Assembly: GCA_003260075.1 (NCBI GenBank)
Contig: QLIY01000251.1
Span: 1 to 64,000, forward strand
DNA from: Phallusia mammillata
Taxonomy: Eukaryota > Chordata > Ascidiacea > Phlebobranchia > Ascidiidae
DNA: 64,000 nucleotides
Direction of reading: 5' to 3'
Part shown: one piece after another, positions 48,278 through 64,000 of the stretch
Numbering within the stretch: position 1 is the stretch's first letter
Layout of the letters: the number at the start of each line of letters is the position of its first letter
Notes under the pieces: model-generated
Seen by the model: only the letters and a program-made list of their open reading frames with translations
Databases searched by the model: none
Told to the model about the DNA's origin: nothing
Program-made: the position numbers and the translations under genes

Positions 48278-48794
48278 AATGTTGTTTCTCGCAGCAAACG
48301 AATGAAGTATTTTTTTTCTTGCATCCAAACAAAATGACGTAAAACATGTAAATTCACAGATATAAATTACAAATTAATACACATAAAGAACCTACGCCTA
48401 AAAATTTTTAAACCCAATAAAAAGAATCACTCCCTTCGCCTATAAAATTAAAAGTTAAATTAAAATATTTTGTCATTAATCTTAAATGAAACATAATTTG
48501 CCTAAACTTGTTACACCAAAGGTTTACAGTTTAAACCCAGTTAAGGGCCCCCCCCCCATGTTGTTTCTCGCAGCAAACGAATGAAGTATTTTTTTTCTTG
48601 CATCCTAACAAAATGACGTAAAACATGTAAATTCACAGATATAAATTACGAATTAATACACGTAAAGAACCTACGCGTAAAAATGCCCCCCCCCCTAAAA
48701 GTTAAATTAAAATATTTTGCCATTAATCTTAAATGAAACATAATTTGCCTAAACTTGTTACACCAAAATTTTACAATTTAAACTCAGTTAAGGA
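48278..48794. repeat. Junctions: C10 at 48548-48557 and C10 at 48686-48695
   Basis: Copy 48278-48547 recurs as 48558-48685 plus 48696-48794; the second tract stands in place of about 45 bp that the first copy has. This is what a homopolymer-filled gap looks like. Confidence 0.9.
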
Positions 48795-48859
48795 CAAGTT
48801 CAAATGCAAAACGTATTTTCAAATACTGATTTCCTAAATAAAAATGACAACCAGTATTA

Positions 48860-48989
48860 TTGCAGACAAAACCAGCGACAGATCACGTACAGAACATGGG
48901 ATGTTGACCTCAACGTCCGACAGACATTGAACATGTTTCATGGCCACAACCGGTTGCAAATCACCTTTTTTCGCTGTTACCGAATGTGA
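48860..48989. other. Possible unrecognised exon
   Basis: Plus frame QNQRQITYRTWDVDLN... ends at 48989 after a TATTGCAG acceptor-like site (48857-48864); the minus strand is open too. No family recognised. Confidence 0.25.
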
Positions 48990-50261
48990 ATTTGATGTTT
49001 TGCAACTTTGCACTTGCTAAAAAGGTGACGACCCCGCGCCATAACGTTTTCCCTTTCGTGTTTTGTCGACGTTTTCATATACACGAGGTTTTATATATTT
49101 CACCAGCATGCAATTCAACTTTGGGCCGAACTTTAGATAAATCACCCTTTGGTATTACGTCACATAATGATGTCATCGTATCTATTTCCTGGACCGTTAC
49201 GTTCAAGCAGAGACTTACTTGCCACTTTGGTATACTTTATATTGTCCTTGATTAAATTGGTAGCTATTGCTTATTCCTTCACTAACAGCTGTATAGTATA
49301 TATTTATGTTCTATACTCTCTTCATACACATCAGCAGTACAGTGAAGCCATTTGTATAGTATACATTTACTACTTGCTGCATATAACATTGTGCTGTGAC
49401 TGCAAAATTGCCTGTTTATCAACAACCACAAGGCAATACAGCGCCCATAAGCAACTTGTAAAAAGTGCAATAAACCCTTGTAAGCAGTAAATGACTAAAC
49501 CTGAACTACAACTCGAAAGTTTGTATCTGGTCGATCCAGTTTAAGAACTTGTTTTTAAATGGTCTTGGCACTGGCAATGTCTCAATTGCTTGTCTCCGGT
49601 ATTTCGTTGCTGGCAGGTGCTTAAATCCGGAATCAATGCAAATGCAAATGATAGACAAATTACTCGATTTTGATTGTCGCGATCGGTGTTGAAGAGAAAC
49701 GAACTCCGGATGTGAAAAGCTAAACATAATTCTCCTGCTTGCTGACTGTGTTGTTTTCATTTTAGAAACACTAACAAAATGTCAAATCTATGAAACAATA
49801 ACACGTGACAAATTTTTTATGCCATTAATGGTAGAAAATATAAATTTACTTAGAGTTGAATAAAAATTGTTGAAAACTACACTAAAAAAGTTGGTCAAAG
49901 TTAACCATTAAATTTTAAATTATCGAAAAGTTCTAAAATGTCAAAATTACCCCAGTTGGTAAAAACTAAAACTAGTCAAGCGTTTCGGTTTTATGGATCA
50001 TGACTTTTCTTACTCATGCGTATCACACTTGTTTTTTTCGCCGAAAATTCTAAAAAAGAAAACATTTCCTTTTAATTTTAACGTTTCAAATTAACCTAAA
50101 GCTACTGGGTTGCTTTTAGCAGCCTTATTAATTACAAAAAAAGCTACATAGATTTTGCAGCTGTTGTTTTGGCAAGTAAATATAAACGTGTTAACTTTGG
50201 AATTTGGATGTTGTGAGTTGTGAAAATAAATTGATATCGAATCCGGATTTTTAAAATAAGC

Positions 50262-55855
<5,594 letters not shown>

Positions 55856-56082
55856 GGTCTTTGCTGCCTCTTAGTGGATGTTTTATTTTTTATTTCTAGC
55901 CCTGGCTTTTATTCGTTTTAATTTGTAGCAAAAATTCCCCCATTTTATGTGACAAAAAAGTAACACACTGCTCAAAGGTTGTATTAAATCTACATGACAT
56001 TGTGTATCAGCAGACTAATTTTAACTTTTTCTGCTATCTTGTTTTGTCGTTTTCTGGATGTAACGATAAAAATGTTTGTGTG

Positions 56083-56088
56083 AATAAA
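56083..56088 (+). promoter_or_regulatory. Likely NCBP3 poly(A) signal
   Basis: AATAAA 228 bp after the NCBP3 stop codon, the first canonical hexamer in its 3' flank that I could find. Confidence 0.6.
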
Positions 56089-56977
56089 AACGATCGAAAT
56101 GTTGACATCGAAACCAAAATGGACAAAGTTTCAAAGAGCGCAACTAGTAAGTGCAGCTTTTCCTAGTTTACAAAGCTTGCCCGTTGCGGAGATTGTTTTA
56201 GTAATATTGTGTCGTTATCATCTCCTTCGCACAGCAAAATAAACTCAGCTCCACTAAAAAAACGCTTTAAAAGAAACTGATATGGTTTCAAAATAAAAAA
56301 GAAGAATTTAGTTTCGAGTACATGTAGAGAGTTTGTTTAAAAATCTATTTTTAGTAATTCGTGAAGTTGAAGTGATGTTTTTTCTATTTTTAAATGCGAA
56401 AATCGAAAAGGAGAACTTGCGTCCGATGAGACATACGTCGCCATCCAAGAGAAGTAAATGCTCGAGAAAATATTTACATTTTGACTTTGAGTTTGAGTTC
56501 GGTTCAATGATCTTGTTTAGTTTATGTACTGCACAGGCTGGTTCTTCTGTATACAGATGCGATTTTTCTCGATAAATCAGCCCGTTTCAGAGGTGATGTT
56601 GCATGTTTTATGCAAATTGATCTAAAAACGACGGTATGGCCTATTAAGTATTGACGTTGCAATTTGCATAGGAAAATTTTACCGCAATTTTCTAAGACAT
56701 AAAAACATTTCAAGACATACTGACCTATTTTAATATTATAAACTGATGGATGTACTGCAGAATAACAGCAGCCAGTTAAAAATGCCTGCTTGTTTTTTTT
56801 CAGGAATGAAGTTAAACCACTAAGTTTGTTTTAAATACAAGAACTACTTTAATATTAATATTGTGTTGTTGTTAATCCTGATCAATATTTTGATTTTCTA
56901 TGTCTTCATTTTTCAGACTTTAACTTTTTTTTCTGTTTGAAATATAATGTTTTGGAATTATATGACAATTGAGCGAA

Positions 56978-57359
56978 TCAAAAAAACTGATCAAAATACT
57001 CTTAAAAATAAGTTAAATATAAAATGACATATCATTTGACCCTATTCCTTATATTTCACATAGAAAAAACTAACTGGTCCGAGACCAATTTTTGACATTT
57101 TATACAGGTTTCGTGAAAAGAGCTGCTTTTATTGGGGTGGTACTAAATACCGCATGTGACTGCATGTGATTCCTCTTAAAATACACTCCCCCCCCCCTCA
57201 AAAAAACTGATCAAAATACTCTTAAAAATAAGTTAAATATAAAATAACATATCATTTGACCTTATTCCTTAAATTTCACTTAGAAAAAACTAACTGGTTC
57301 AAGACCAATTTTTGACATTTTAGATACGGTGGGTTTTGTGAAAAGAGCTGCTTTTATTG
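56978..57359. repeat. Junction: C10 at 57188-57197, copies 56978-57136 and 57198-57359
   Basis: Between NCBP3 and SNAP25; left copy has a 51-bp tail with an inverted minisatellite piece. Confidence 0.88.
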
Positions 57360-57547
57360 TGCCATGTATATTTTGGTATTTCACTCATTTCAAAATAATT
57401 TTTTATTACCAGGGTGTTTTTTAGGCTTGTAACACTAATCTATTACCATATATTTACATTTTCAAACTGAGAAACAAAACTTTTTGTGTGGCTCAATCGT
57501 TTCTGGTAGAGGGCAAGAGGAACTAGTAAACATTTTCCCCCCCCCCC

Positions 57548-57609
57548 AGTAATAGTTCGTTTGGGCAGCATTGAATCGCCATAGCGCGACCCATACTTTG
57601 AGAACCACT
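57548..57609. mobile_element. Fragment of the 44.9-kb hAT family, opposite orientation
   Basis: Matches the complement of the first ~100 bp of 44931-45694 with an internal deletion and ends TTTGAGAACCACTG. Its left side is cut by the 11-C tract 57537-57547. Confidence 0.75.
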
Positions 57610-57883
57610 GGTATAAGACATAGATAAATAGCAGGGATCAGCCCCAAAGCATCGATGCTATTTTAGTGAGATGCTTTAGGCCTGGTATAATATGATTTCT
57701 ATATTTGTATAATACACATTATTTTGTTTTTTAAACACTGATTACATTTACATTTGAGACTGTTTATCTAAACTTTGAACCATTTCTGTACCTGAGGTTT
57801 TTGACACCCATTGTGTTTTATGTGACTTTTGGATAAACATTTTTGTAATATTATTTGTACCACCCCCCCCCCAATAGCTCTAA

Positions 57884-58036
57884 CCGTCAGCGCTTTCAAA
57901 AGTCTGCAAAATTATTTTTTCGTAAAAGCATATTTAAGTCCTTCCCAGATTCCTGCCGTGTGATAACATGCGGTATACCATGCGGCCACATGCGGTCATA
58001 TGCGGTAACATGCGGCCACATGCGGTATTTAGTACC
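57884..58036. repeat. Relative of 13380-13534 with an ACATGCGGY minisatellite
   Basis: GTCAGCGCTTTCAAAAGTC is followed by about six units of 9-11 bp around CATGCGG (57965-58026), then TATTTAGTACCACC. An inverted piece lies at 57134-57172. Confidence 0.7.
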
Positions 58037-58262
58037 ACCGCTTTTATTGTGCCATGTATATTTTGACATATCACTCATTTCAAGATATTTTTTATTACCA
58101 GGGTGTTTTTTAGGCTTTTAACATCTAATCTATTACCATATATTTACATTTTTAAACTGAGAAACAAAACTTTTTGTGTGGCCCAATCGTTTCTGGTAGA
58201 GGGCAAGAGGAACTAGTAAACATTTCGTTTCTGGAAATACAAACAAACCGACGTCGACAGCC

Positions 58263-61200
58263 ATGGATAATGACGATGATGTCAGAGATGAACTTGCTAA
58301 CATGCAACTGAGAGCGAACCAAATCACAGATGATGTAAGTATATGTTATATAATGTTAAATCTTTGGTGTGTAAGCCTCCATTTAATAGGAAATCAACAA
58401 TACGGTTCTATCTGTACCCCCCCCCCATGCAACTGAGAGCGAACCAAATCACAGATGATGTAAGTATATGTTATGTATTGTTAAATCTTTGGTTTGTAAG
58501 CCTCCAGTTAATAGGAAATCAACAATACAGTTATATTTGTATAAGACATAGATAAATAGCAGGGACCAGCCCCAAAGCATCGATGCTATTTTGGTGAGAT
58601 GCTTTAGGCCTGGTATAATATTATTTCTATATTTGTATAATACGCATTATTTTTTTTTTTAAACACTGATTATATTTACATTTGAGACTGTTTATCTAAA
58701 CTTTGAACCATTTCTGTACCTAAGGTTTTTGACACCCATTGTTTTTATAGTACTTTTGGATAAACGTTTTTGTAATATTATTTGTACCATAAGTATTCTA
58801 GCCAGACAATCTTTTGTGCAAAAAAGTATTTTTTTTAAATCAAGGTAAAACTAGCCTAGTTTTTGGATATTGATGTTATCCATTTTCATTTCAGTCTCTT
58901 GAAAGCACTCGGCGAATGGTGGCACTCACAGAGGAAGTAAGTATTGATTTTGTTCTAATCTATAAACTGCCGTGACTAATAGACATTCACTGATATTGCT
59001 TGGTAGCAGCCATTGTTCCTCTGTTTAAAATTTCCTTCTTAGAAATCAGCTGTCGGTAATATAAATCTGTTTTTTTCTTTCGCTATGCATTTCCCGTTGT
59101 TTGGTAAAAAGTGTTTATTCTATCAAGCCAAAAAACACATTAATTATATACTTGTTACATCTAGGGTCTTTGTTCCACCACATTTTCGATTTGAGTCATA
59201 AATAAATAATTTATATTTCTGATCAACAGCTGTTATTTCCTTGGAAACAATCTATTCTGTACTTAACATGTCCTCTTATCCCCAGCCCACAAACCCCCCC
59301 CCCATTTGAGTCATAAATAAATAATTTATATTTCTGATCAACAGCTGTTATATATATTCTTTGAAATAATCTATTCTGTATTTAACATAACCTTTTTATC
59401 CCTAGCTTACAAATACCCAAGAGAATGTTTTGTATTGATTTTGCTTTAAGGGCTCTTTTGTTCATTTATAGACCCAAGATGCTGGCATTCGAACTCTTGC
59501 CCCCCCCCCCCCCCCCCCACATACTCTTCACGCTTGCATTTGTCATTTTGTGAATACAAAAAAACAACATAAACTATTTGTTTGCTAGCAAACCTTTCAA
59601 ATCTTTATGACATATTTTATATGCGAGATTTTACACAGAAATTATATATATATGTGTATCTTAATCCCCCCCCCCCACATACTCTTCACGCTTGCATTTG
59701 TCATTTTGTGAATACAAAAAAACGACATAAACTATTTGTTTGTTAGCAAACCTTTCAAATCTTTATGACATATTTTATATATATGCGAGATTTTACACAG
59801 AAATTATATATATGTATCTTAAATGTACAATTAAATTTGATTCATTTTAATGGTTTTGTAGAACAATCTTAGATTTTTCTTTCGCTCTCTTGCTGATTTT
59901 TTGTTTAACTTCAACATTTAAAGATGGAAATTCTTGTATATTGCCTATGTGTATAGAGAGAGTAATTTTCACTTTTACCCTGATACATTAGTTCACAAAT
60001 TCTTAGTCAAATGAGTATATCCTTGTTAGTCGTACATACAGTACCTATAAAGTCTTCCGGGAAACTTGTTTCAACCCTTACGTCTGTTTTATTACTTCCT
60101 TATGCTGAACATTATGTGTAACCATCCAAAGGAAGGTACTAAAACCACTTAACCACAGGATTGGAGATATATGCCTGAAAGTCCTTATTTTTCCTCGTGT
60201 GTCAAAAGCACCGTGTAATAGAGGCAACAATAAATAATTTAAACACCTTTATTTCTTAGGGTTTAAGTCACTGTTGCTCATGTTGTGGCAAAATAGATTG
60301 AAGTAAATTTCAAGCCTGTCTGGACATTTTTTTTCATGTGCTCTGTGTGTTATTGACACAAAAGTGCTTGGAAATTGTTCGTAACATAAAAACACAAACA
60401 GTTTAATTGGATTGAATGTTTTTGTTGTGTTATTGGGTTTGTTTGAGACAAATGTTACAACATGTGTCATGTACTGCACAAGGTTGATTCATTACTGTTT
60501 TTTATTCCACTAATGTGTTTGACACAAATGGAACAGACCTGCACATAAATCATCACGTTTTTACATTTTCCAACATCAACCATGGTGTGAACTTTAATAT
60601 TTATGGGATAGAACCCCCCCCCCACTAATGTGTTTGACACAAATGGAACAGACCTGCACATAAATCATCACATTTTTACATTTTCCAACATCAACCATGG
60701 TGTGAACTTTAAAACAGTAATTTTCGTATAGGATAGAAATGCCTAGTTTTTGTGCATAAAATTTTCTGTAAATTTACATTATTCTCTTTGCCATAAAACT
60801 GCTTTTACTTCTCATTTACTTTGTATGTAAACATTTTACTTTATATGTGTAAGAACTTGACCTGCAGTGTGGTTTTTACCTTTAAAACCAGACTGTTACA
60901 AAAGTTTTGTAATTTTTTTTATTCAGAACAACTGGACAGAGTTGAAGAAGGAATGGATCAAATTAACAAAGACATGAAACAAGCTGAAAAGAATTTGGAG
61001 GGATTAGAAAAATGTTGTGGGCTGTGTGTCTGTCCATGGAACAAGTAAGAAAAACAATCTCTTCACAATTAAAAAAATAATAAATGTCTATGTCACTTCT
61101 AAAATTTGATTTTATGTGTTTAGTCCAGTTTACACCTTTTTTATATTTATGTTTCAAGTTTTGGATTCTTAATTTTAGAGTGTCATAGGCTTTTGTTGCA

Positions 61201-63759
61201 TAATGTTGAGTGACCTTAGACAAGAACATAAGACTCATTTTATATTTAATGACACTTCTTCGTTTAGAGCCAAAAACTTTGAGAAGGGAGACGAATACAA
61301 GAAAACGTGGCAGTCGAATGAAGATGGAAAAGTTGTCAGCAATCAACCGCAACGAGTACAAGACCCAAGAGAACAAGCTCAAGTTGGCGGCACTTACGTA
61401 CAAAGGTAATAATATATATTAACAAGGCTTGCAAAAAAATTGTAAAATTGCCCCCCCCCCAGATGGAAAAGTTGTCAGCAATCAACCGCAACGAGTACAA
61501 GACCCAAGGGAACAAGCTCAAGTTGGTGGCACTTACGTACAAAGGTACGGAAATATGTTTAAGGCATGCAAAAAAATTGTAAAATTCGACAACCCAAAAA
61601 AGTTATTTTCTCAAAGCTAAATGTTGCTAGGTAGAAAATTTACATGCCTTAAAATATGTAATTCACAAAAAGTTTTACACAAACCCCCCCCCCAACCCAA
61701 AAAAGTTATTTTCTCAAAGCTAAATGTTGCTAGGTAGAAAAATTACATGCTACAAACTATGTAATTTACAAAAAGTTTTACACAACTAAAAATATGCTCA
61801 ATTTTGTTTTTGTGTGATAAAAAAACACTTTTGATGACAATAATGGTGAACATTTCAAAGTGTGCAATATGGTGTAACTTGCATACAAGAACCCTTGCAT
61901 TTTCGTTACATATAAAGTTTCTTTTTGTGTCTGTTGATAGTGATACACATGCTTTTTTGGGACATGTTGTCAGAATTAGGCAATGTTTTTACTGTGTTAT
62001 CATAAAAAAGCCCTTTTGATGGGTAGAGATTTGCGTGCTTTTGTGCAACTTCGAATGTGTGCACAATAGCTATGCTCTATTTGTTCTTGGCACCCCCCCC
62101 CCTTGATAGTGATACACATGCTTTTTTGGGACATGTTGTCAGAATTAGGCTATGTTTTTACTGTGTTATCATAAAAAAACCCTTTTGATGGGTAGAGATT
62201 TGCGTGCTTTTGTGCAACTGTGTACACAATAGTGTACACAATAGCTATGCTCTATTTGTTCTTGGCGAATAATGGTTGTGATTGGAATGACACACCCTTA
62301 AAAGAATTAAATGGATTAAAGCAATATGTAGTTTCATTAACTTGTGCAATGTTACGGTGTTCAAAAATTGTTTACTGGCAAATACTTTAAATTTACCACA
62401 CAATGCATAAATATATCTAATGCAAACATAAATAGAATCATTTTTTGGTCATTAATCGTATGTACTATTTGTTTGCCCTGTCTTTTGTTTTTTACTTTCT
62501 AAAATGTACATATGCAATATATGTTGACAGGTTTTTTTTTATCCCCCCCCCCGCCCTGTCTTTTGTTTTTTACTTTCTAAAATGTACATATGCAATATAT
62601 ATATGTTGACAGGTTTTTTTTAAGGTTTGGTTTGGGTGACCGCTAAGTAGTTTTAAGAGACCGCAAGTGTTTCATTTAAATACCAAAAAATAGCCATATT
62701 TGCTTAAACGAATTATTTATTAGGCTACTGGCAAATTTTGGGAAACCGCTGGAGAAATTTGGGACACCTTAAAAAAAACTGTAATGTTGATATAATACAA
62801 TTGCACCATAGCCAAGCAGTCAAACTTTGCGTTACTGCATTATACATGCACGTGGGAAGAGTGATGATGTCATTCCTAACATATTATTTGCTCCATCTTT
62901 TATTATTACTTGCTAAAATTTTACATAAAATATGCAATATATGTTGGTGTAATGCAATTGCACCATAACCAAGCAGTTTAACTTTGCGTTACTGCATTAG
63001 ACATGCAAGTGGGAAGAATGATGTCATTTCTAACATATCATATTGCACTGTGTGTTTATGACAGAATCACAAATGACGCTCGAGAGGACGAAATGGAAGA
63101 AAACCTCAACCAAGTTGCTGGTGTTATTGGAAACTTAAAACACATGGCTATTGATATGGGAAATGAAATTGGCGCTCAAAATCAACAAATCGACAGAATA
63201 AACACTAAGGTACTAATCTTGCTATTTCCAATTTTCCATACAGTATCAAAGTTTACGGTACATGTTTACTCAATTTTTATACAGCTATCAATCAAACTTT
63301 TACGGTCATCAAAAGTGGTCTTTTATAGGTCATTACTAATCAAGTAGAAAGTTGTCAAATTTTAATGTACTATTTGTAGTCTGTTTTTAGCCAAACAAAA
63401 TTGGTCAAATTGACTCATTTTGCCCCCCCCCCCACAGTATCAAAGTTTACGGTACATGTTTACTCAATTTTTATACAGCTACCAATCAAACTTTTACGGT
63501 CATCAAAAGTGGTCTTTTATGGTTATTACTAATCAAGTAGAAAGTTGTCAAATTTTAATGTACTAATTGACTCATTTTGACAATTTTTCTGTTTATAGTA
63601 CTGTCTTATTATCTGCCAAGAACTTAAATTTCAGATTTTATTTTTTGTGTTACTGTTCTGCTACCATTCACCTTTTTGTTTTTCCCCTTTCAGGCTGAAT
63701 CAAATAACATGAGGATCAGCCAGGCAAATGAGCGTGCCACCAAAATTCTCAAGAACTAA
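58263..63759 (+). CDS. SNAP25: SNAP-25 (Qb/Qc SNARE), seven exons, exon 3 damaged by a poly-C tract
   Basis: Exons 58263-58334, 58895-58936, 59472-about 59500 (cut), 60927-61044, 61268-61405, 63065-63209, 63694-63759. Family knowledge: a plasma-membrane t-SNARE that pairs with syntaxin and synaptobrevin for regulated exocytosis. Seen: [14 protein letters not shown] and [17 protein letters not shown] of the Qb helix, a Cys-rich linker [12 protein letters not shown] (the palmitoylation site), then the Qc helix with [20 protein letters not shown] containing the layer-0 Gln, ending ERATKILKN. Exon 3 reads TQDAGIRTL and then runs into 19 C; the expected rest of the exon (around the Qb layer-0 Gln) and its donor are absent. 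Part of exon 1 (58427-58459) and of exon 5 (61462-61544) are repeated after poly-C tracts. The 3' UTR runs to the window end. No AATAAA was seen before 64000. Confidence 0.95.
58427..58459 (+). pseudogene. Duplicated 3' end of SNAP-25 exon 1
   Basis: The last 33 bases of exon 1 and its donor recur identically after a 10-C tract, followed by a near-copy of the start of intron 1. Confidence 0.85.
59187..59410. repeat. Junction: C10 at 59294-59303, copies 59187-59293 and 59304-59410
   Basis: SNAP-25 intron 2. Confidence 0.9.
59472..59518 (+). pseudogene. SNAP25: Broken SNAP-25 exon 3 at a 19-C tract
   Basis: After the acceptor at 59471 the exon codes TQDAGIRTL, then position 59500 begins 19 C and the sequence beyond is intronic AT-rich DNA. 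Exon 4 starts in phase 1 (expects a preceding G of a GAA/GGA codon), so about 20 coding bases and a 5' splice site are missing. Most likely missing sequence in the assembly, since the rest of the gene is intact. Confidence 0.85.
59519..59822. repeat. Junction: C11 at 59666-59676, copies 59519-59665 and 59677-59822
   Basis: SNAP-25 intron 3; left copy begins at the 19-C tract that cuts exon 3. Confidence 0.9.
60507..60715. repeat. Junction: C10 at 60614-60623, copies 60507-60613 and 60622-60735
   Basis: SNAP-25 intron 3; copies end with different small insertions before GGATAGAA. Confidence 0.85.
61321..61787. repeat. Junctions: C10 at 61451-61460 (exon 5) and C10 at 61684-61693
   Basis: Copies 61321-61450/61461-61587 and 61591-61683/61694-61786. 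Confidence 0.9.
61462..61544 (+). pseudogene. Duplicated 3' part of SNAP-25 exon 5 with donor
   Basis: Codes for the same residues as 61323-61405 ([20 protein letters not shown] onward). Two base differences, AGA/AGG and GGC/GGT, both synonymous. Lies immediately after a 10-C tract; no acceptor in front of it. Confidence 0.9.
61934..62264. repeat. Junction: C10 at 62093-62102, copies 61934-62092 and 62103-62264
   Basis: SNAP-25 intron 5; the right copy has a repeated GTGTACACAATA. Confidence 0.9.
62475..62621. repeat. Junction: C10 at 62543-62552, copies 62475-62542 and 62553-62621
   Basis: SNAP-25 intron 5. Confidence 0.9.
63240..63585. repeat. Junction: C11 at 63423-63433, copies 63240-63422 and 63434-63585
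   Basis: SNAP-25 intron 6; right copy lacks about 35 bp. Confidence 0.9.
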
Positions 63760-64000
63760 GGCAAAACTTATTGATTTGCTAAAATGTTCTATTCATATAC
63801 TTGATTGTATGACAACCACAACTCCAGTATGCAAAGGAATAACAGACAGTGTTAATTTCACACTTAGTTCATTCTTTATTCTGCTTCAATTTCTGGACTA
63901 TTTTGTTGGTAACGTGCAATTTGTTATGTATATAATATACATATATTCGATAGATGTAGTTTATGTTGTTTGCGAAAGAACTACTCAATTTTCCAAGTAT
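63760..64000 (+). other. SNAP-25 3' flank / UTR start
   Basis: AT-rich, no AATAAA seen; the transcript probably ends beyond the window. Confidence 0.6.

Larger units (their letters stand above)
57360..58790. repeat. Shuffled duplicates around SNAP-25 exon 1 (C11 57537, C10 57863, C10 58417)
   Basis: Segment 57360-57536 recurs at 58050-58225, segment 57610-57862 at 58537-58790, and 58303-58416 at 58427-58536. Order of pieces suggests two overlapping versions of one locus interleaved. Confidence 0.85.

Noticed and set aside
49149-49490. 113-residue open frame
   Set aside because: Begins from a non-ATG codon, covers simple TATACA/TGTATA-type repeats and shows no family features.

Overview
The window is animal nuclear DNA. 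It is AT-rich, the genes are split by GT-AG introns of roughly 0.1 to 5 kb, and there are many hAT-type miniature elements, tRNA-derived SINE copies and LINE fragments. Gene content (a SNAP-25, an NCBP3, a core-2/I branching N-acetylglucosaminyltransferase, a METTL24-like methyltransferase and an intronless seven-helix receptor-like protein) and gene compactness fit an invertebrate chordate such as an ascidian tunicate. I cannot fix the species.

Layout. 0-16.9 kb: no gene I can support; repeats, a segmental duplication (8.1-12.4 kb), hAT miniature elements and a tandem array of tRNA-like SINE units (13.7-14.7 kb). 16.9-26.5 kb, plus strand: a complete five-exon GCNT-type glycosyltransferase (432 aa when joined). 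27.9-34.3 kb, plus: a seven-exon METTL24-like type II membrane or secreted methyltransferase (338 aa), with a LINE endonuclease remnant in intron 3. 35.8-36.8 kb, minus: an intronless seven-helix membrane protein. 37-50 kb: gene-poor, with several hAT miniature elements, some nested. 50.3-55.9 kb, plus: NCBP3 (eleven exons, 534 aa). 58.3-63.8 kb, plus: SNAP-25 (seven exons, one damaged).

The dominant unusual structure is a set of 49 pure G or C tracts (28 G, 21 C by my count; mostly 9-12 bases, five longer at 19 to 181). The next longest G/C runs I noticed are 6-7 bases. Most sit exactly between two nearly identical copies of 60-700 bp. Base identity is blocked along the window: C at 0-1.4 kb, G at 4.5-44.5 kb, C at 46-63.4 kb. 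The 9-kb block 35.6-44.5 kb has none. Where the duplicated pieces fall in exons, changes are few and mostly synonymous. In two places the tract replaces 17 to about 45 bp of expected sequence, and one tract ends in a single N. The best reading is unmerged allelic contig ends whose gaps were filled with homopolymer, not biology. They nevertheless corrupt gene models: GCNT exons 1 and 3, SNAP-25 exons 1, 3 and 5.

The genes do not form one pathway. GCNT is a Golgi glycosylation enzyme, NCBP3 acts in nuclear mRNA cap binding and export, SNAP-25 in synaptic vesicle fusion. All but the receptor-like gene are on the plus strand.
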